Shown piece by piece: positions 12,001 through 27,000 of a stretch of DNA of 64,000 bases; within the stretch, counting starts at the first letter, position 1, and each line of letters begins with the position of its first letter. The stretch spans positions 71,887,365 through 71,951,364 of the forward strand of contig NC_084489.1 of NCBI RefSeq assembly GCF_030035675.1. Direction: 5' to 3'. The notes under the pieces were generated by a model. That model had not been told where the DNA came from. It was given only the letters and a program-made list of their open reading frames with translations, and searched no databases. A program made the translations under genes and the position numbers. The DNA comes from Rhineura floridana (taxonomy: Eukaryota > Chordata > Lepidosauria > Squamata > Rhineuridae).

Positions 12001-15000
12001 CCCTCTCTCGGGAGACTCCATTCCATTTCCCCTTTCCCATCTTTTCTCGGGAAGCTGTCTCATACTGAGTCAGACCATCAGTTGATCTAGCTCAGTATTG
12101 TCTGCTCTGGCTTTCAGCGGCTCTCCAGGGTTTCAGGCAGAAGTTTCTCCCAGCCCTACCTGGAGACGCTGGGCATTGACTCTCGGACCTTCTGCATGCA
12201 GGGCAGATACTCCACCACTAAGCCACGGCTTTTTTTCTCTCCAACCCCCTAAACCCAATAGACCCGCCACACTTTGTGGCCACTTACCATTATTTGTTCA
12301 GTCCTCGTTGACATCTGGCCACTGCAAACAGGGATCCATGTCTACTTAATAAAATTAATGGCCTAGAAGCCTTGAGAAACAGCCATTCCCAGGGCTTTTG
12401 GCACAGGGGTCTTCCTGTTCGTTAGGCTCTCAAGCTTAATGAAGGCCTGAAAAGATGTCTTTTGTTTTGCACATCTTTTACCCCCCACCCCTCCCTACAA
12501 TACGACTGCTGCTAAAACATAAATTTTTGGGAAAGGGATTGTAGCCGCTTGGAATGGGTCTGAACCTTTATAGGAGCCAAGCCAGATTCAAAAGGATTTT
12601 CACTTCAGTTGTATTGTGCTCAAGGTGGGGCTTGTTTCTGACAGTTGCCCCCACCACTCAATTCGGACACCATATATTGATGTGAATGGTTTCTTCTGCT
12701 TTGTCTATAGCTGAGGATGTCCCTGTCCAGTACTGTGCTCAACCCACAAATGGCATGGTCTATTTCAGAGCTGTTTCCAGTCTGAATACCCTCCCGGAGG
12801 AGCTCCGACCTTACGTCCCGCTTTTTTGCAACGTCATCACCAAGTAAGAAAGAGCCTTGGTATTTGTGGCTGTTGTGCTATTCCAGGGATAGCCAGCGTT
12901 GTGCCCTCCAGTGTTGCTGGACTACAATTCCCATCGGCCCTGGCCATTAGCCATAGTAACTAGGGCTGACAGGACATGTAGTCCAACAACATCTGGAGGG
13001 CACCATGTTGGCAACTCCTGCACTTTTTTTGTTTTTGTTCCAGCAAAGAGTGATAATGGACACTTTGCAGAAATCACTCCCCTTCTTTTTGTTTCTGAAC
13101 ACTGCCCCCGCCACCCAATTCTGACGCCATATAGTTGGGGAGGGGGTAAAGGACTAGGACAGTTATGGGCACAGGATGCTGGATTAGATGGGCCGCTGGC
13201 CTGACTCAGCAAGCTCCTCTTATGTTCTTAAGGATGCGTGTTGCGGATATTGCTTCTTTAATGGTATCCGAGTCTGTCCATGCAAGTTCTTGTAACGAAA
13301 TTAGCTTGGATAGAATATGCATTCATTAACAATGAAAGCTGCTCAAGAATCTCAAGCCTTCTGTGCAAACAGTTCCCAAAGCAATTGCGAGACAAATCCC
13401 CCAAGCAGAGGCATGAGGCATTGGGGCTAGGGACTTGTGGGCGCAAAGTTTCTGGGAGGAGAGGAATGTATCATTAGTATATCTAGTTCAGGGGTGGCTG
13501 ACCTGGCTTTTCAGGGGTAGCTCCTATCAGCGCTAGTTTACCATGGCCAGTGGCCGGGGATGGTAAGAGCTGCAGTCCAGCAGTGTCTGGAGGGCCACAA
13601 GTTCTCTGCCCCTTCTCGACACTGACTGGCACTGGTTTCAGACAGGAGTCTGTCCCAGCCTTACCTGGAGATGCCAGGGATTGAACCTGGAACCTCCTGC
13701 ATGCAGAGCCTGCGTATTACCTTTGAGCTATGATGCTGAGATTGCGCAGAGCTGGGCATACTTTCTTTGCCGTGGAGCAGGGGTGGGGGACCTGTGAGCC
13801 TCCTGATGTTGAACAATATCTCCCCTCCCCCCATCCCTGACCATTGGCTCTCCAGGCTGAGGATGGTGGGAGCTGGAACCCAACGACATCTGGAGGACCA
13901 CAGATTCCACATCTCTGCTTATAGGGGTTTTAGCGTTGTTGACCCCAAAATTGCTATGCAAATGGTAGAAGCTGCAGAGAGGCACATATGGCACGTCCTC
14001 TTCTAATGCTGCTCTTGGATTAGGGCCTTAAGATGCAGATCTTTACGGACACAGCTACAGCGCATGAGGATTAGGAACATAGAGAGCTGCCTTCTGCTGA
14101 GTCAGGCCATTGGTCCGTGCAACTCAGTTCTGTCGCCACTGACTGGCAGCGGCTTTCCCAGCCCTAACTGGATGTGCTGGGGATTGAACCCGGGGCCTTC
14201 TACATGCAAAGCAGATGCTCTGCCACTGAGCCACGGCCCTTCCACTGCACACTTGCTTGCAGAAGAGGTGGCAGCTGCTGAGTTGTGGCCCCTGGAAGTG
14301 GTAGAGTGTTTAAGAAAGGGATCAGTGTGTCCAAAAAGAGAGACAGAACGAAGCTAAGCAGGCGTGTATATATTCTCTGCACAACTGGATTTGCTCTATT
14401 TCATACTGGGATTTCTGGAAGGTAGAAGCAGCTGCTTCTTGTGAAAGCTCTTTGGAAAGGGAGAAGTCTGCTCTTCTGACTATTCTGGCAAAGAGCAAAG
14501 GACTCAGGGGAGGGATCTTTTCTGAAAACTTTGCACTGTGCTTCGGAGAAGGAAAGAAGGAAGAAGAGCCCCTCCCTCCCCTTTGACACCATACCTGGGA
14601 GAAAGAGGTCACAGCGCCCCACCTGTAACCAAAAGATATCCTCTTGGGCTAGGGCTCCACACGGTTTGTCACTGTGGCAACGACCCTTTGCCCCTCATGG
14701 CCTGCGCAAACATCCATTCCTTGGCAAATTTATCTGACCATTGCAGAAGACGAGGTGCCTCTGTGGTGTGTGCATTTACCTTGCTTTGTGCAGAGCCTGT
14801 GCTATGCGCCTCTTCTGCAGAATCGTCTCTCCCTCTTACTTCTCAACAATCCATGTAGCCCAACCCCAAGCTGAGTGTGGATCCCTGACAGATGGCTCTC
14901 CAGCTTCTTACCTAAATACCTTCAACGAAGGAGACCCCATCACTAGTGCTGTGCTTTGGCTTGGAGCTTGATTTGGCAATCCTGATTGGGCCCCGAGCCA

Positions 15001-18000
15001 GATTGATCCATACCCCAAACTGAATTGGGGTCCTTGCACAGACCCCATTTTTTTTTAAAAAAAAGCTTTTAAAACTGCAATTAAACGTGTGGTTGGCAGC
15101 AAGGAGAAAGGAGGGGAGAGAATAAGATGATGCAGGCCAGTCTCTGTCTGCATGATCTTCTCCCTGCCCTTGCCACTTATCCTGGGCAGCCATGGATCGC
15201 TCCAGGTGGACCTGGGGCTGCCTGAACCCTCTCTGGACAAATCCTAAAGTGGCCCAGTTCGGGATCCAGGATTTGTCTGGACCAGACACACAGTCCTACT
15301 CATCACCTCATGAGGCAGCCTGTTCCACTGTCAAACAGTTCTTACTGTTAGGCATCTTCTCCTAATGTTTAACTGCAATCCTCTTCCTTGCAGTTTTCAC
15401 CCGTCAAATTCTAGTCCTGTCCTCTGGGGCTACAGAGAACAACTCTCATCCATCTTCTGAATGATGGGCCTTCAGAAATGCAAATGATTAACTGGTATAT
15501 GTGTTTTAAACAACTAAATAATATATAATTGGTATATGAGCTGCCAAAGTGAGCATTGCTCATATATTTGAAGACGCTATCTACAACTTTTATTGAAGCT
15601 AAGCATTCCCAGCTCTTTCCACTGTTCCTCATAAGGCTTGTTTTCCAGACCCTTCACCATTTTTGTAGAACAAATTGTGCAAAATTAATGCGTGGAGAAG
15701 AGATTTAATTTTCATAGGATTCTGTTGGCCCCTCAGTCGACACCTGTTTTCTCTTCGTCTTGCAGAATGGGGTGTGGAGCTCTCAGTTACAGAGAACAGG
15801 CTCAAGAAATAGATCTGAAAACTGGTGGCCTTTCTGTCAGCCCTCATATCACTGCAGATGACTCCCACTTGGACATATATGAACAGGTGAGTCAGTCTCC
15901 AGTTGGAGCAGGTGTGGGGAACCTTTGGCTTCCCAGATGGTGCTGAACTACAGCTCCCATCAGCCTCAGCAAGGCATGGCCAATTACTAGAGATGATGGG
16001 AGTTATGTTATGTTAATGTTTATTTATACCCCGCCTTTCGGCCAAAAGGCCCTCAAGGCGGGTTACAGAAAAAGTAAACACAAATATAAAAATACATCAA
16101 TAAGCAATACATTGTACAAAAAATTAAATAGCAAATAACATTATATTAAGAAAAAATATCCAGGAAAAGCATTCTGTCTCGCCTGAACTTACAACTATTT
16201 CAAGGGGCGCTACACCAGTCCAAAACGGCGATGGCCTGCGGCTCGGGCCAAGAGTAGCACAGCTTAACACTGAGGGTCTCTGTCTGCATGCCCTGGCCCA
16301 TGACGCTGCTGACGCTGGTAGAGTGGAAGCAGGGCAGCAGCAACCGGCAGAGATAACAATAGCATTCATCTTTTAGAAGAGAAGATCAAGAACATGATAG
16401 ATGTTTTTAAATATCTGAAGGGCTGCACTGCGTATGATCAGCCTTCGTAGAGGAAGAGTTGTAGTTCAGCAACATCCGAGTGTCATGCAGCTCTGCAGAT
16501 GAGATGCATTTGCTGGTAAAGATGCTTCAATTTGGCAACCGCTTCTATGTCTTCTTCTAATCTAGAGATGTGGAAACCGGATGATGTTGGGCTCCCAACT
16601 TCTGTCATGCCCGACTGTTGGCCATGCTTGAACTGATGGGAGACAGAGTCCAGCATCATCTGGAGCACCACAGGTTCTCTGTCTCCCCCCTCCCATCCCT
16701 GTTCTAATGTGATTGACAGGCAGTCTCTTTTTACAGTAAGTTTTAAATTGGCCTATTAGGTGACTGTAGCATAGTGATTTTAAGCGAGTTCCCAAAGCCC
16801 CTAGATAGTCTTTGCCCCACCTCTCACCCTTTTCCCAGCCTTCCCAAACCCTTCATCTGAAATACAGGGATAATAGCTTTGTTCCACTTTATAGGATTGT
16901 ACAAAAGTTACAGCAAGAAAGCATAGGATTGTTGCCATTTTAAATTTATAGTCTGCTCATCCTCCCAAGGAGCCCAGGGTGGCAAACAAGCGATAAAAAT
17001 GATAAAAATATCTTTAAAACCCAGTTTTGAACACTTGTGAGAGAGTGCTGTGTGTGTCTTAAGCGTTACTATAGTGTGATATTTATTTTTGATGTTTGCC
17101 TCCACTACCCATTCTGGAGACAGAAGGCCGGCATGGGAGGGATTTTCGCCAGCTTGGTTGTTGGAACTGGTGATGTTTGAAACCAGCCACTTTCCCTGAA
17201 GCTCACTCCTCCCCCGCAAACCTTAAGAGGGATGCTCAAAACACCCAGATGGGTGAAATGGGCCCCTTTCCCAAGCCAGTTTTTTAGAAAGGCTTTCCCA
17301 GGGAGAGGAGATAACAGGTAGCTGAGGAAGGCTTACTTGGGATGCAGAAGAGACCTGGTGAGGCCCCTCCTGGTGTGGAAATTGGCCCTCCCCATTGCTT
17401 GCAATCCTTCCTGTCTGCTTCCTGAAGATTGGGACTGGCAAGGGAGGGCAGAGTAGTGGTAGCAGTGGGATCCTCGTCCAGTTTCATAGACTTGCAGAAT
17501 TTTAAAGTTGGAAGGGATCACGGAGGTCATCTAGTCCAACCCCTGCTCAGGGCAGGAATCTTGCAATTCCAGCATCGTGGACAGAGGGCCGTCCAGCCTC
17601 CTTCAGCTCCAGCGAGGGTGAGTTCACTGGGAAACACCTTGCGTTGTTAGGAAGCTCCTTGTAATATTTAGCTAACATCTGCTACCTCACCATTTCCTTC
17701 GTCTTCTGCGTTGAAAGCCCTTCAGATATTTGGAGGCTTCTGCCACGTCTCAAAAGGGGTTTGAGCCCAATTCAAAATTAGAGTCTGTGAGTGGGGAGAG
17801 TTTGCATTTCCAGACTCCCCTTGTCTATTCAGTCTCTCAGCATTTTTAGTTGCGAGCATGTTGGAAAACCATAGCATGCAGAGCAGCAGGAATGGGAGAG
17901 GTGTAGCCAACCTGGTGTTCAAGCTGGTGCCCTTCAGATGTCGCTGGTCTCCATGTCTCATCAGCCCCAGCCAGAATGGCCCGATGGTCAAAGGGGATGG

Positions 18001-21000
18001 GTGTTGTAGTCTAGCAATATCTGGAGAGCACCACATTGGCTATACCTGGAATAGGAGATCCTTGCCTGTCAAATTTGTTCTGTGCCAAACAAGTGCTGAA
18101 GAACTTAGTGGGTGCTTCAGGGTATGCTGATGTCAGAATACGGGGGAGTTTGTATGAATGCTGGGGGCAGCGGGTGGAATTTAGGAAGGGAACCACTTCC
18201 AGACAAGTAAGGTTAAGATCTTTTATGCCAAACCCCATAAACAAGACTGGGAGCTGCAAAAAAGCAGAGTTGTACAGAAGTTCCCAGTATAGGACTTTGT
18301 AGAAACAAGTCTTCCCATCACTCAAAGGGATACAAATGTTGTTAACAATTTATGGAGCTTTTTGTCTGCAATTTTGTAAAATGGGATTCTGTTCATGGAC
18401 AAAATGGAGATTATGAAAGTGCGACTGGCAGAAGTTTTTTTTTCAACACACACATTCTTATGAGCATTTCTTAAGCAATCATTTGGGGATCTCTTTTTGG
18501 TTTGTCTACTGACTTAATTTTCTTTTTTTAAAAATTCTCCTTTAGGGTGTGCTATTTTCTTCTCTGTGCCTGGATCGACATCTGCCCGACATGATGCACA
18601 TCTGGAGTGAAATATTCAACAAGTACTGTATATATATATTGGGGAGGGGAGGTTTAGGGGAGAATTCCTTCTGTCTTTGCAAATGTTTGCTTTCCTGATG
18701 AAAAGAGATCTTGAATGGTTTGCTTTTCATACAAATCGCAAAACCTAGAGATACTAAAATTAGAAGACCCTCCTCCCCACCCCTGGTAACTTGGCTATTT
18801 ATTTCGTATCAGTTCACACAGGAAAGGCCATCATAACAGATCCTGTGTACAAATCCTGCTTTATTATCTGTCCACCTCCCCCATCAGAAGATCCAGAACT
18901 GTGTCCCACCAATGATAAGCCTGAGGTTTCATTGCCTGCTGATGTCAGTCATCTGAATGAGACATGCCAGACTGATGTGTAGAAGGCCTCATTCTATGCT
19001 ACTGTTTTGAAACCCAGTACCATTTGCCTTACATTTCCTCTCTCCTCTCCTCCCGTGTTTCCTCCCCTTTTGCAGCCCCCACTTTGAAGATGAGGAACAC
19101 TTCAAGGTCTTGGTTAAGATGACGGCTCAAGAGCTGTCGAATGGAATCCCCGATTCCGGGCACATGTACGCCTCGATTAGAGCCAGCAGAACCCTGACGC
19201 CTGCAGGCGAGTTGCAAGAAATGTTTAACGGCATGGAGCAGGTAAAACCAAGGTAGAGAAGACAGCTTTCGCAGTTCTGGCTTGGGAAGCTGCCTTATAT
19301 TGGGTCCGATTATTTGTCCACTTAGCCCAGCTGTTGTCTGCTCTGACCGGCAGCAGCTTTCTACAGGCTCTGCTTTCTCATTGCCTGCCATGTGGAGATG
19401 CTGGGGACTGAACCTAGGACCTCCTGCCTGCAAAGCAGTTTTGCTGCTGAGTTGGGGCCCCTTCCCCTGTCTGTGCTCATAGGCAGTATCAAGGACTCGT
19501 TTAGGGCCCCGTCCAGTATTACTGCTGCTGCAGTATGCATCTTTTGGATAGCATCAAATGCCGTAGGTCATATGGGAGGAACTCGCGATGTCGGGAAGGG
19601 CCACATCGCTCAGTGGTAGAGCATCTGCTTTGCATGTAGAAGGTCCCAGGTGCAATCCCTGGCATTTTCAGGTACGGCTTGGAAAGACCCTTGTCTGGAA
19701 CCCCGCAGAGCCGTTGCCAGTCAGTGCAGGCAGTTCTGAGCTAGCCTGGACCAATGTTATGACTCTGTATAAAGCAGCTTCCTATAGTCTCCTCCCAGCA
19801 CTAGTTTTGCCTCGGATTCTGGTAGGAGACTGACGGCTATCCATTACCTTTACAGCCGGAGGCAGTATAATAATAATAATAATAATAAAATAATAAGAGT
19901 ATGCCTCTGAATGCCAGCTGCAGGAGGGGAGAGTGCTCTTGCACTCAGGTCCTGCTTGCAGGCCTCCCATGGGCATCTGGCTGGCCCTGTGAGAACAGGA
20001 TGCTGGACTAGATGGGCCACTGGCCTGATCTGGCAGGCTTTTTCTTATATTCTGGCACGGAGAATCATAGAATCATAGAGTTGGAAGGGGCCTTGTAGGC
20101 CATCGAGTCCAGCCCCCTGCTCACAGCAGGAAATCCACAGCTAGAGCATCTCCCGCAGATAGCTGTCCAGCCTCTGCTTGAAGACATCCAGCGAAGGGGA
20201 TCCCACCACCTCCCTAGGCAGTCGGTTCCACTGCAAGAAGATGCTTGCAGAGCAAGACAGGGTTTCACGAGGCTAACCCTATTGCAGCAAGGTGGCAGTT
20301 CGATGTCTGAGGACTGGGAGAGACACATCTAACATCTTTGCTTCCCCCAGAGCCTTCTGCTTCTGCTACCGGTGCCAGAGACAAGCTCTGCCTTGTCAAA
20401 GACTAAGCTCTGGCTGCTTCAGCAGTCAGTTCCAAGCCAGGAGATCCAGCTGCAGAATGGCTCTTATTAGAACGTTGGAGAAACCCAGGGCGAAAATTGC
20501 CTTGCTCTAGCGACAAGCATACCATAGTCTATTTTATTGTTTCAAATATATTGTAATCTGCCTGGAGAACTTTGGTTGGTAGATGGGGTGTGAATACTTC
20601 ACAATACAATAAATAGAGGTCGGGGTGGGGGAGAGAGACAGTTGGCCACCTCTTCACGCCGTCTGGGAATGATGCTCCTGAGTACGTGACTGCAAAATGG
20701 TTTCCAGCCTCGAGGCTGAGCAGGTTTCCTACTGCAGGTGTAGAAGTGGAGAAACTGAGCAACAATGCAGAGATTGTTTAGTTGCCTATCTTCCTTTGAC
20801 CCGTAGCTTGTTGGTTAATGTCGTCATATAAACTATATGCCACCCCTTTAAAACCTACTTGTCTGTCTGTCTGATATCTATCTATCCCGCCCTTCCTCCC
20901 AGCAGGAGCCCAGGGCAGCAAACAAAAGCGCTAAAAACACTTTAAAACATCATAAAAACAGACCTTAAAATACATTAAAACAAAACAACTTTCAGAACAT

Positions 21001-24000
21001 TTTTTTAAAAAGCTTTGAACACATAATTGGTTTAAAAAAGGTTAAAAAGCATATTAAAAAGCAATTCCAACACAGAAGCAGACTGGGATTGTTGGGGTTC
21101 TTTATTGAAAAACGGAGGATGCTGGTTATGTACTGGTGCAACAAAGTTCAAGAAAATGTAGTTAGGATCCTTGTAAAAAAAAGAAAAAAGGGTTGTGGTC
21201 AACTAAGTCCTACTCAGAGTAGGCCCATTGAAATTAATGAACCTTAGTCATTTCTGTCGACATCAATGGGTGTACTCTGAGGAGGATTAGCATGGAATAC
21301 TACATAGTGTATTTTACATTAAGTTATATTGTCTACTTCTGATACGTGAATAAAAAAGGAGGGTAGAATCTGAGCAACAAAATCATGAAACCTCCGGGTT
21401 GAACCTGATCCATGAACTTGCTAGGTGACAAGCCATTCTTTCTGTCTCCCATATTATTCCCATATTGTGGTTGGGAAACCAGCACTGGCCTCCTTCAAAT
21501 ATTGTTGCACGGATTACGAGAAGGAAATACATATAAAAGGCTTTAAGCCTTCGAAAGCATTATGTAAATGTTAAGTACACTCAAATCTAGCATGATGGAA
21601 TCAGTGTAGAGATGTGAAGGCCCAGGAAAAATTTGGGAGGAAATGTGGTTTTTTCCTGTCCCTTCCACACACACCCCAATAATTTTCCATTCCCCCCCCC
21701 CCAGGCCTTCACATCTCTAAACCACTATGGGGCACAGCCTCTGTCTGGGCACTGCTCCCTCCATTCAGGAGCATGAATCTGAGGCATTGAATCAAGGGGA
21801 AATTTCCCAGCAGCCTTGAGTGGGGAAGAATGTCTCCTGGCAGTTTCTAGTCATGCCTTTTAGGAGCTCAATCTGCTTCAGTTTTTAACTGTTAATCCTT
21901 TCTCCCCTCCCTGACACCCCACTCCGCCCATTCTGTTCAGGTGAAACTGATGAAGCGGATTGCAGAAATGTCTGATATTAAGCCAGTACTCCGCAAATTG
22001 CCACGCATCAAGAAATACCTCTTAAACAGCGACAACATGCGGTGAGACTCTGTTAATGTTTGATGTGACCCTTGCATAGATAACCACAGGGCATGCTCGA
22101 CTCAAATGGATTTCTAACCCCTATGCTGGCTTCCTGTCCAACTGCCTAATGGTGAATCCTGCATGTACCCAACAGTGTGCGTAATACTCTGCACATTCAC
22201 TGAGCATTCAGTGTTTCTCGGTGCAAAGACAGTGAAATTTGCTCTTTTAGGTTCCAAGTGAAGCATTTGCAGGCAACAGACAACAGAGGGAGAGATTTAG
22301 TTAATTTCTCGAGTGTTAGCCAGGAATTCAAACATTGTAAGTCAAAAACTAGTGATAAAGTAATGCATCAAATATATTAAGCTAAAAATACAGATGATCG
22401 TTTTACATAGTTTGGGATTCCTCTCATTGGTTAGTCTGTCTCCTGGAGGGAGGAAGTACATGAAACTGGCCGCCGGTGCAACCATCAGCTGCCCAGGAGA
22501 ACTCTTAGAGCAGACCCTTCTTCCTCACCGTCTCTGGGGCATTTTTAAGAAAGATTGCTGGTAGGCGAGTAGAAGCCCAGGCCAGGGAGCTTGTGCCATC
22601 AGCTCCTGAAAGGGCCATCAGTTGACCTGAGAGAACTCTTGTTATTCTGTGTTTATTGTTAGCTTGTTTGTAGTGTTTAACACTGAACTACCTTGGGTTC
22701 CTTGGCAGGAAAGTGTCTTCTAAATGCAAGCAATAAATAATATACTCCTTCTCAAGATTACGGCCTTGGGACTCCAAGAGCAAGGAGTCTAAAATGTTTA
22801 ACTGTTTAGACCAAGAATTCTAGTCCCCAGCCCTCTTACTAGCAGGTAGGGGAGGAGAGTTTGATGGCTTGAGTGCCACTCCTGAATGCAAGTCCTGATT
22901 CAGGCCGTGGCTAGTGCATTTACATAGCTTGGCAATGAGGGAAGCATACCAGTGGGGAGGGGAGCATCCAATCCCCTCCGAAGAAAAGGCTGGTGGGAAG
23001 AGAATTGTTTCCATCTTGGGCCAGTTCTTTCTCCCAGCTTTGGAAACAGAGAACTTGCAATGATCACCATGCAACTGGCGGGACCTCTGCAGAGCCTCTT
23101 CAGCTTCAAAGTTGGGAGGAAGACGCTTATTCCATCACACTTGCCAGAGGGCAGTGACACACTGAGCATAGCAACCAGAATTGTTGAAGCCAGCCCAGTA
23201 TTTTAAATGTTGGCCATATTTGATGGCAAAATCCAACTATTGGATTTCGAGACGCTGTTTAAATGGTCTCTTGCAAATTGTCTCTGTGCATGCAACTGAT
23301 GTCCTTTATTTCTCCATAGATGCTCGGTGAATGCCACCCCTCAGCAGATGCTCCATGCTGCAAAAGCTGTAGAAAGTTTTTTAAAGGGTATTGCCAGGAG
23401 TAAAAAGGAACGTAAGCCCACCCGCCCCCATGTGATTAAGGTAAAGGAGCTTTGACAAATAAAATGTTTTTGTTGCAAGTGATTCTGATTTTTCAGGTCT
23501 TAGCCAATGAGAAGCATAGTTGACTATATAGCTGATACATTTTAGCAGCTTGCATGAATGCAAATCTTACACAGTGCAGATTTTCTTTCTGCTCGGTTTC
23601 CAAAGATTAGCCCGTTTCCTATGCCGTTCTTCCATCCCTTCTAGAGGTAGTTTAGGCTGAAATGAAAATTCACAGTCCCTGCTGCAATTTGGGATTACAG
23701 CTGAATTTTGTAGTTGTGACTGAGACCTCTATTATATGGAGAACATTTGAGCTTGTAAGGCAGCCGTGGGGATGGGGGGTGCATCCAAATTTGATCAGTG
23801 CTGGAGAGAGAGGGGACAGGCAATCCTTCCCTCTAAAGCTGCTATTAACTTGGGGCTGGGAAATACCCAAATAATGCTTCTATTTCTCTCCAGTGGGCCT
23901 AATATAGCAGCTTCTGAGGGGTGTACAGAGCTGGCAGAGAAGGATTCAGCATTCTCTCTGTCATCACTGCTGCTCTAATTAAATATGAAGACCCCTGCAG

Positions 24001-27000
24001 CTGTTTTTTAAAGTCAGAGGAAGGGGGAAGGCTGGGAGATGTGATCACAGATCTCCCATGTCACTTTTTTTTTGGTTGTTCCCATCGCTTACGTCGGGCG
24101 CGGGGAAACCTTTTTCAGCCAGGGGGCCACATTCCTTCATAGGGAACCTTCCTGCAGTGGTGGTGGTGGTGGGGACACATGTTAATGTTAGGTGGGGCCA
24201 GAAGCAAAGGTGGGTGGTGCAATGGATGGGAGTCTTACCTTTGTATAATAGGCTACATTCCAGTGAAGCAAAAACCAAAGTTCCTATAGACATACGTATC
24301 TCAGTCTTCTGTCCAAGCAAGAGGCATTGTTGCAGTTCAAGGATACATTCCATCCAGGCAAAAACTCGTGGAGGTGAAGCAGGGTCAGTGAGAGGTGTGG
24401 CCTCTGGAGAGGGGGTGTGGCTTCGGGAGAGTTCTGAGAGCCAGATAGAGAGGCCTAGAAGGCTGCATTTGGCCCCCGGGCCTGAGGTTCCCAATCCCGG
24501 CTTACATTGTGATCCTCCTGGATATCGCTCATCTTAGGGTATCCCCAGAACTAACACCAGCTACAGGACTTTTTTTGGGACACTAACCCTAGCATGAGCA
24601 GTGCATAATACTGAACAGGGTGGACAAGAAATGCTTGGGGAAGCGGTACCTGAGTACTCTGGGAAAACTGCTAGGCTCTCTGTCATTTTAACAAAATCTT
24701 GTTTTTGTAGAAACCTTCAGATCCCAAAACTGCTGGCAGTGAAGCACTTTCTTGCTCCCAGATCCCTAGGAAGCTAATTACGGTGAGTCTAGTTTATTTG
24801 GTTTAGATTGTCATTGCCAAGTTCACAATTAGTCCACAGACAGGTGGGCACAGGTTGAGCCTTCCTGCTGGGAAAACTTATGCACTCCTTTTTTAATAGG
24901 TTTTGGGGAATGTTAAAACTCTCATCCAACACCAAAAAATAAATGTAACACTAACGGTGTTGGGGACATTTTACTACCCAAGTCAAAATGGGGTAAATCT
25001 CAGGTCAGTAGAATGTCTGAAAACAAAGCCATATATGTGACATAGGCACCCAATTCTGCTTCCCTGCTTCAGTTTTTCTTTTGGAAATTTTAACCCCATA
25101 CTTTATGTTGGCTGGGATTAAAAAAACACTTCTGTGGCAAAAATCAAGATTTCATGGAGGGTTTTTTTTTAGTGTCCTTAGTGCTTTCCTTGTTTACAGA
25201 AAGAAAATCTGTAAATGAGAAGTGGCTGACAGTTGAGGACACTGTTTGTCACCTACACAGTAGTATTGTCCTAGAACACAAATGGGGAACCTGCGGCCCT
25301 CCAGATGTTTTTAGACTCCAGTTCCCTTCAGCCCCAGCCAGCATGGTTGGTTAGGGATGATGGGAGTTGTAATCCAGAGCATTTGGGAGGCCATAAAGTC
25401 TGCATCCTATTCTTAGAAGGACTATGTTGTAGGTATATCTCTGTGAAAATTCTGCAGAAAATATGTACCAGGGGTGGATTTTTTGCCCACAATCCCAATG
25501 AGGGTGCTTATCTGTGACCCATTATTGCTACCATCTCTCAAAGGCCTTCAAAGTGGTATACAAGATTTTTTTAAAAAAGAAGTTCAATGAAATATAAACA
25601 GTCTATGGGCTTTGTGTGCAAAAGATGCCTCCTTTTATACCTACTTAAGGAATTCATATAATTATAACTTGTAGAGCACCTAACATTACTAGGCTGTGGC
25701 CCAACATTAGGAATAACCTAGGCCCTGCCTGCATGTTTATTATCTAGAGGTGAAAGATAAGCTAGGCTAGGGAGGAATGGAAGGTCTGTCAGGTTAAGCC
25801 AGATGTGTCTCAAGGAGGGGCTTGAAGATAAAAATAGCGGAAGAGAGTCATATGCCAAGTGGAAGAGTATCCTGTTTTATGTGTTGGGGAATGCCCGTCA
25901 TCTTGGCAAACTGCCCTACCGCATTGCCCACTTCAAATTTGTGCCTGTTCTGACCTGTTACTTGTCTTGGACGATCATTCCCTCTTAATAATAATAATAA
26001 GGGGCATTAAATTCTTACAATATTTTCCCTCTTCTCCCTTCTGTTGGGTGTTCTAAGTTCTCCAAGTGACCTCGTTGAGATCATATACCCAGCAGTCTTG
26101 TTTTCCTACTTTGTGTTGTCTCAAAATAGCCAGTGTAGAGTTGACCATTAAGCTAACTGGACATAGGAAAGGGCTTCTTTGGATGCCCTTGAACGGATGA
26201 GAAGAGAGAGTTATCTGTTTGAGCGTCAGGGCTGTTCTGTCTTCACAACCTGTGCCAGAGGTGATCTAATCAAAGACAATATGACTTTTCCTCCAGGATC
26301 CAACTTTCCAACCATGTCAGATGAAGACTCATTTTCTGCTTCCCTTCCCCGTCAATTACGTTGGCGCCTGTGTTCGGACAGTTCCCTTCATGGCCTCTGA
26401 CCATGCAAGGTAGGACAATGGGAAGCGATGCCAAGTAGATTTGGAAATCCTGCAGAAGGTTGAACTTCAGGGAGAAATAGAATAAATCGTGAATTGCGGC
26501 TGTCCTGAGAACAGGATCTGGAAATAACTGATGATACCCTCCTGAAGGCTTTTCTTCATTCCAGGCACTGGAATGTTTTCTGAAGCAAAGGATCCTGCAA
26601 GTTGTGTACATATGTATGTCTAGACCCACGGGCAGGATGGCCCACAGAGCTGCCTAGGACAGAAAGTCAGGCTTGCCTCCCACCTGCCTGTTTGTTTTGC
26701 ATTGCTCTCTGCTTGTCAGCCCAGTAGGCTGAATGGAGAGCATCTGGGATGGTACATGTGGTGTTGGCTCAGAAGCATGCTCCGTCTGCTGCCGTGGCTC
26801 AATCAACGCCACTTCCCATGCACATCTTCAGGGAGCAATATCACCAAGCTGACTGCAGCGCATAAGGCACCACTTCTGAGCTGATAGCACTTGTACTTTC
26901 CTGGCATTCATTCAGTAGAGGCACCGCTTTTAAGTAGCAAGATGGAACCAACTAGCTGGTGTCGATTCTGCCGATGAACCCCCAGTTCGTTCTCCCTATG

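Noticed and set aside
18623-18645. A non-functional donor after PITRM1 exon 12
   Set aside because: GTACTG is weak but the phase and protein continue exactly into exon 13 and no better GT is nearby.
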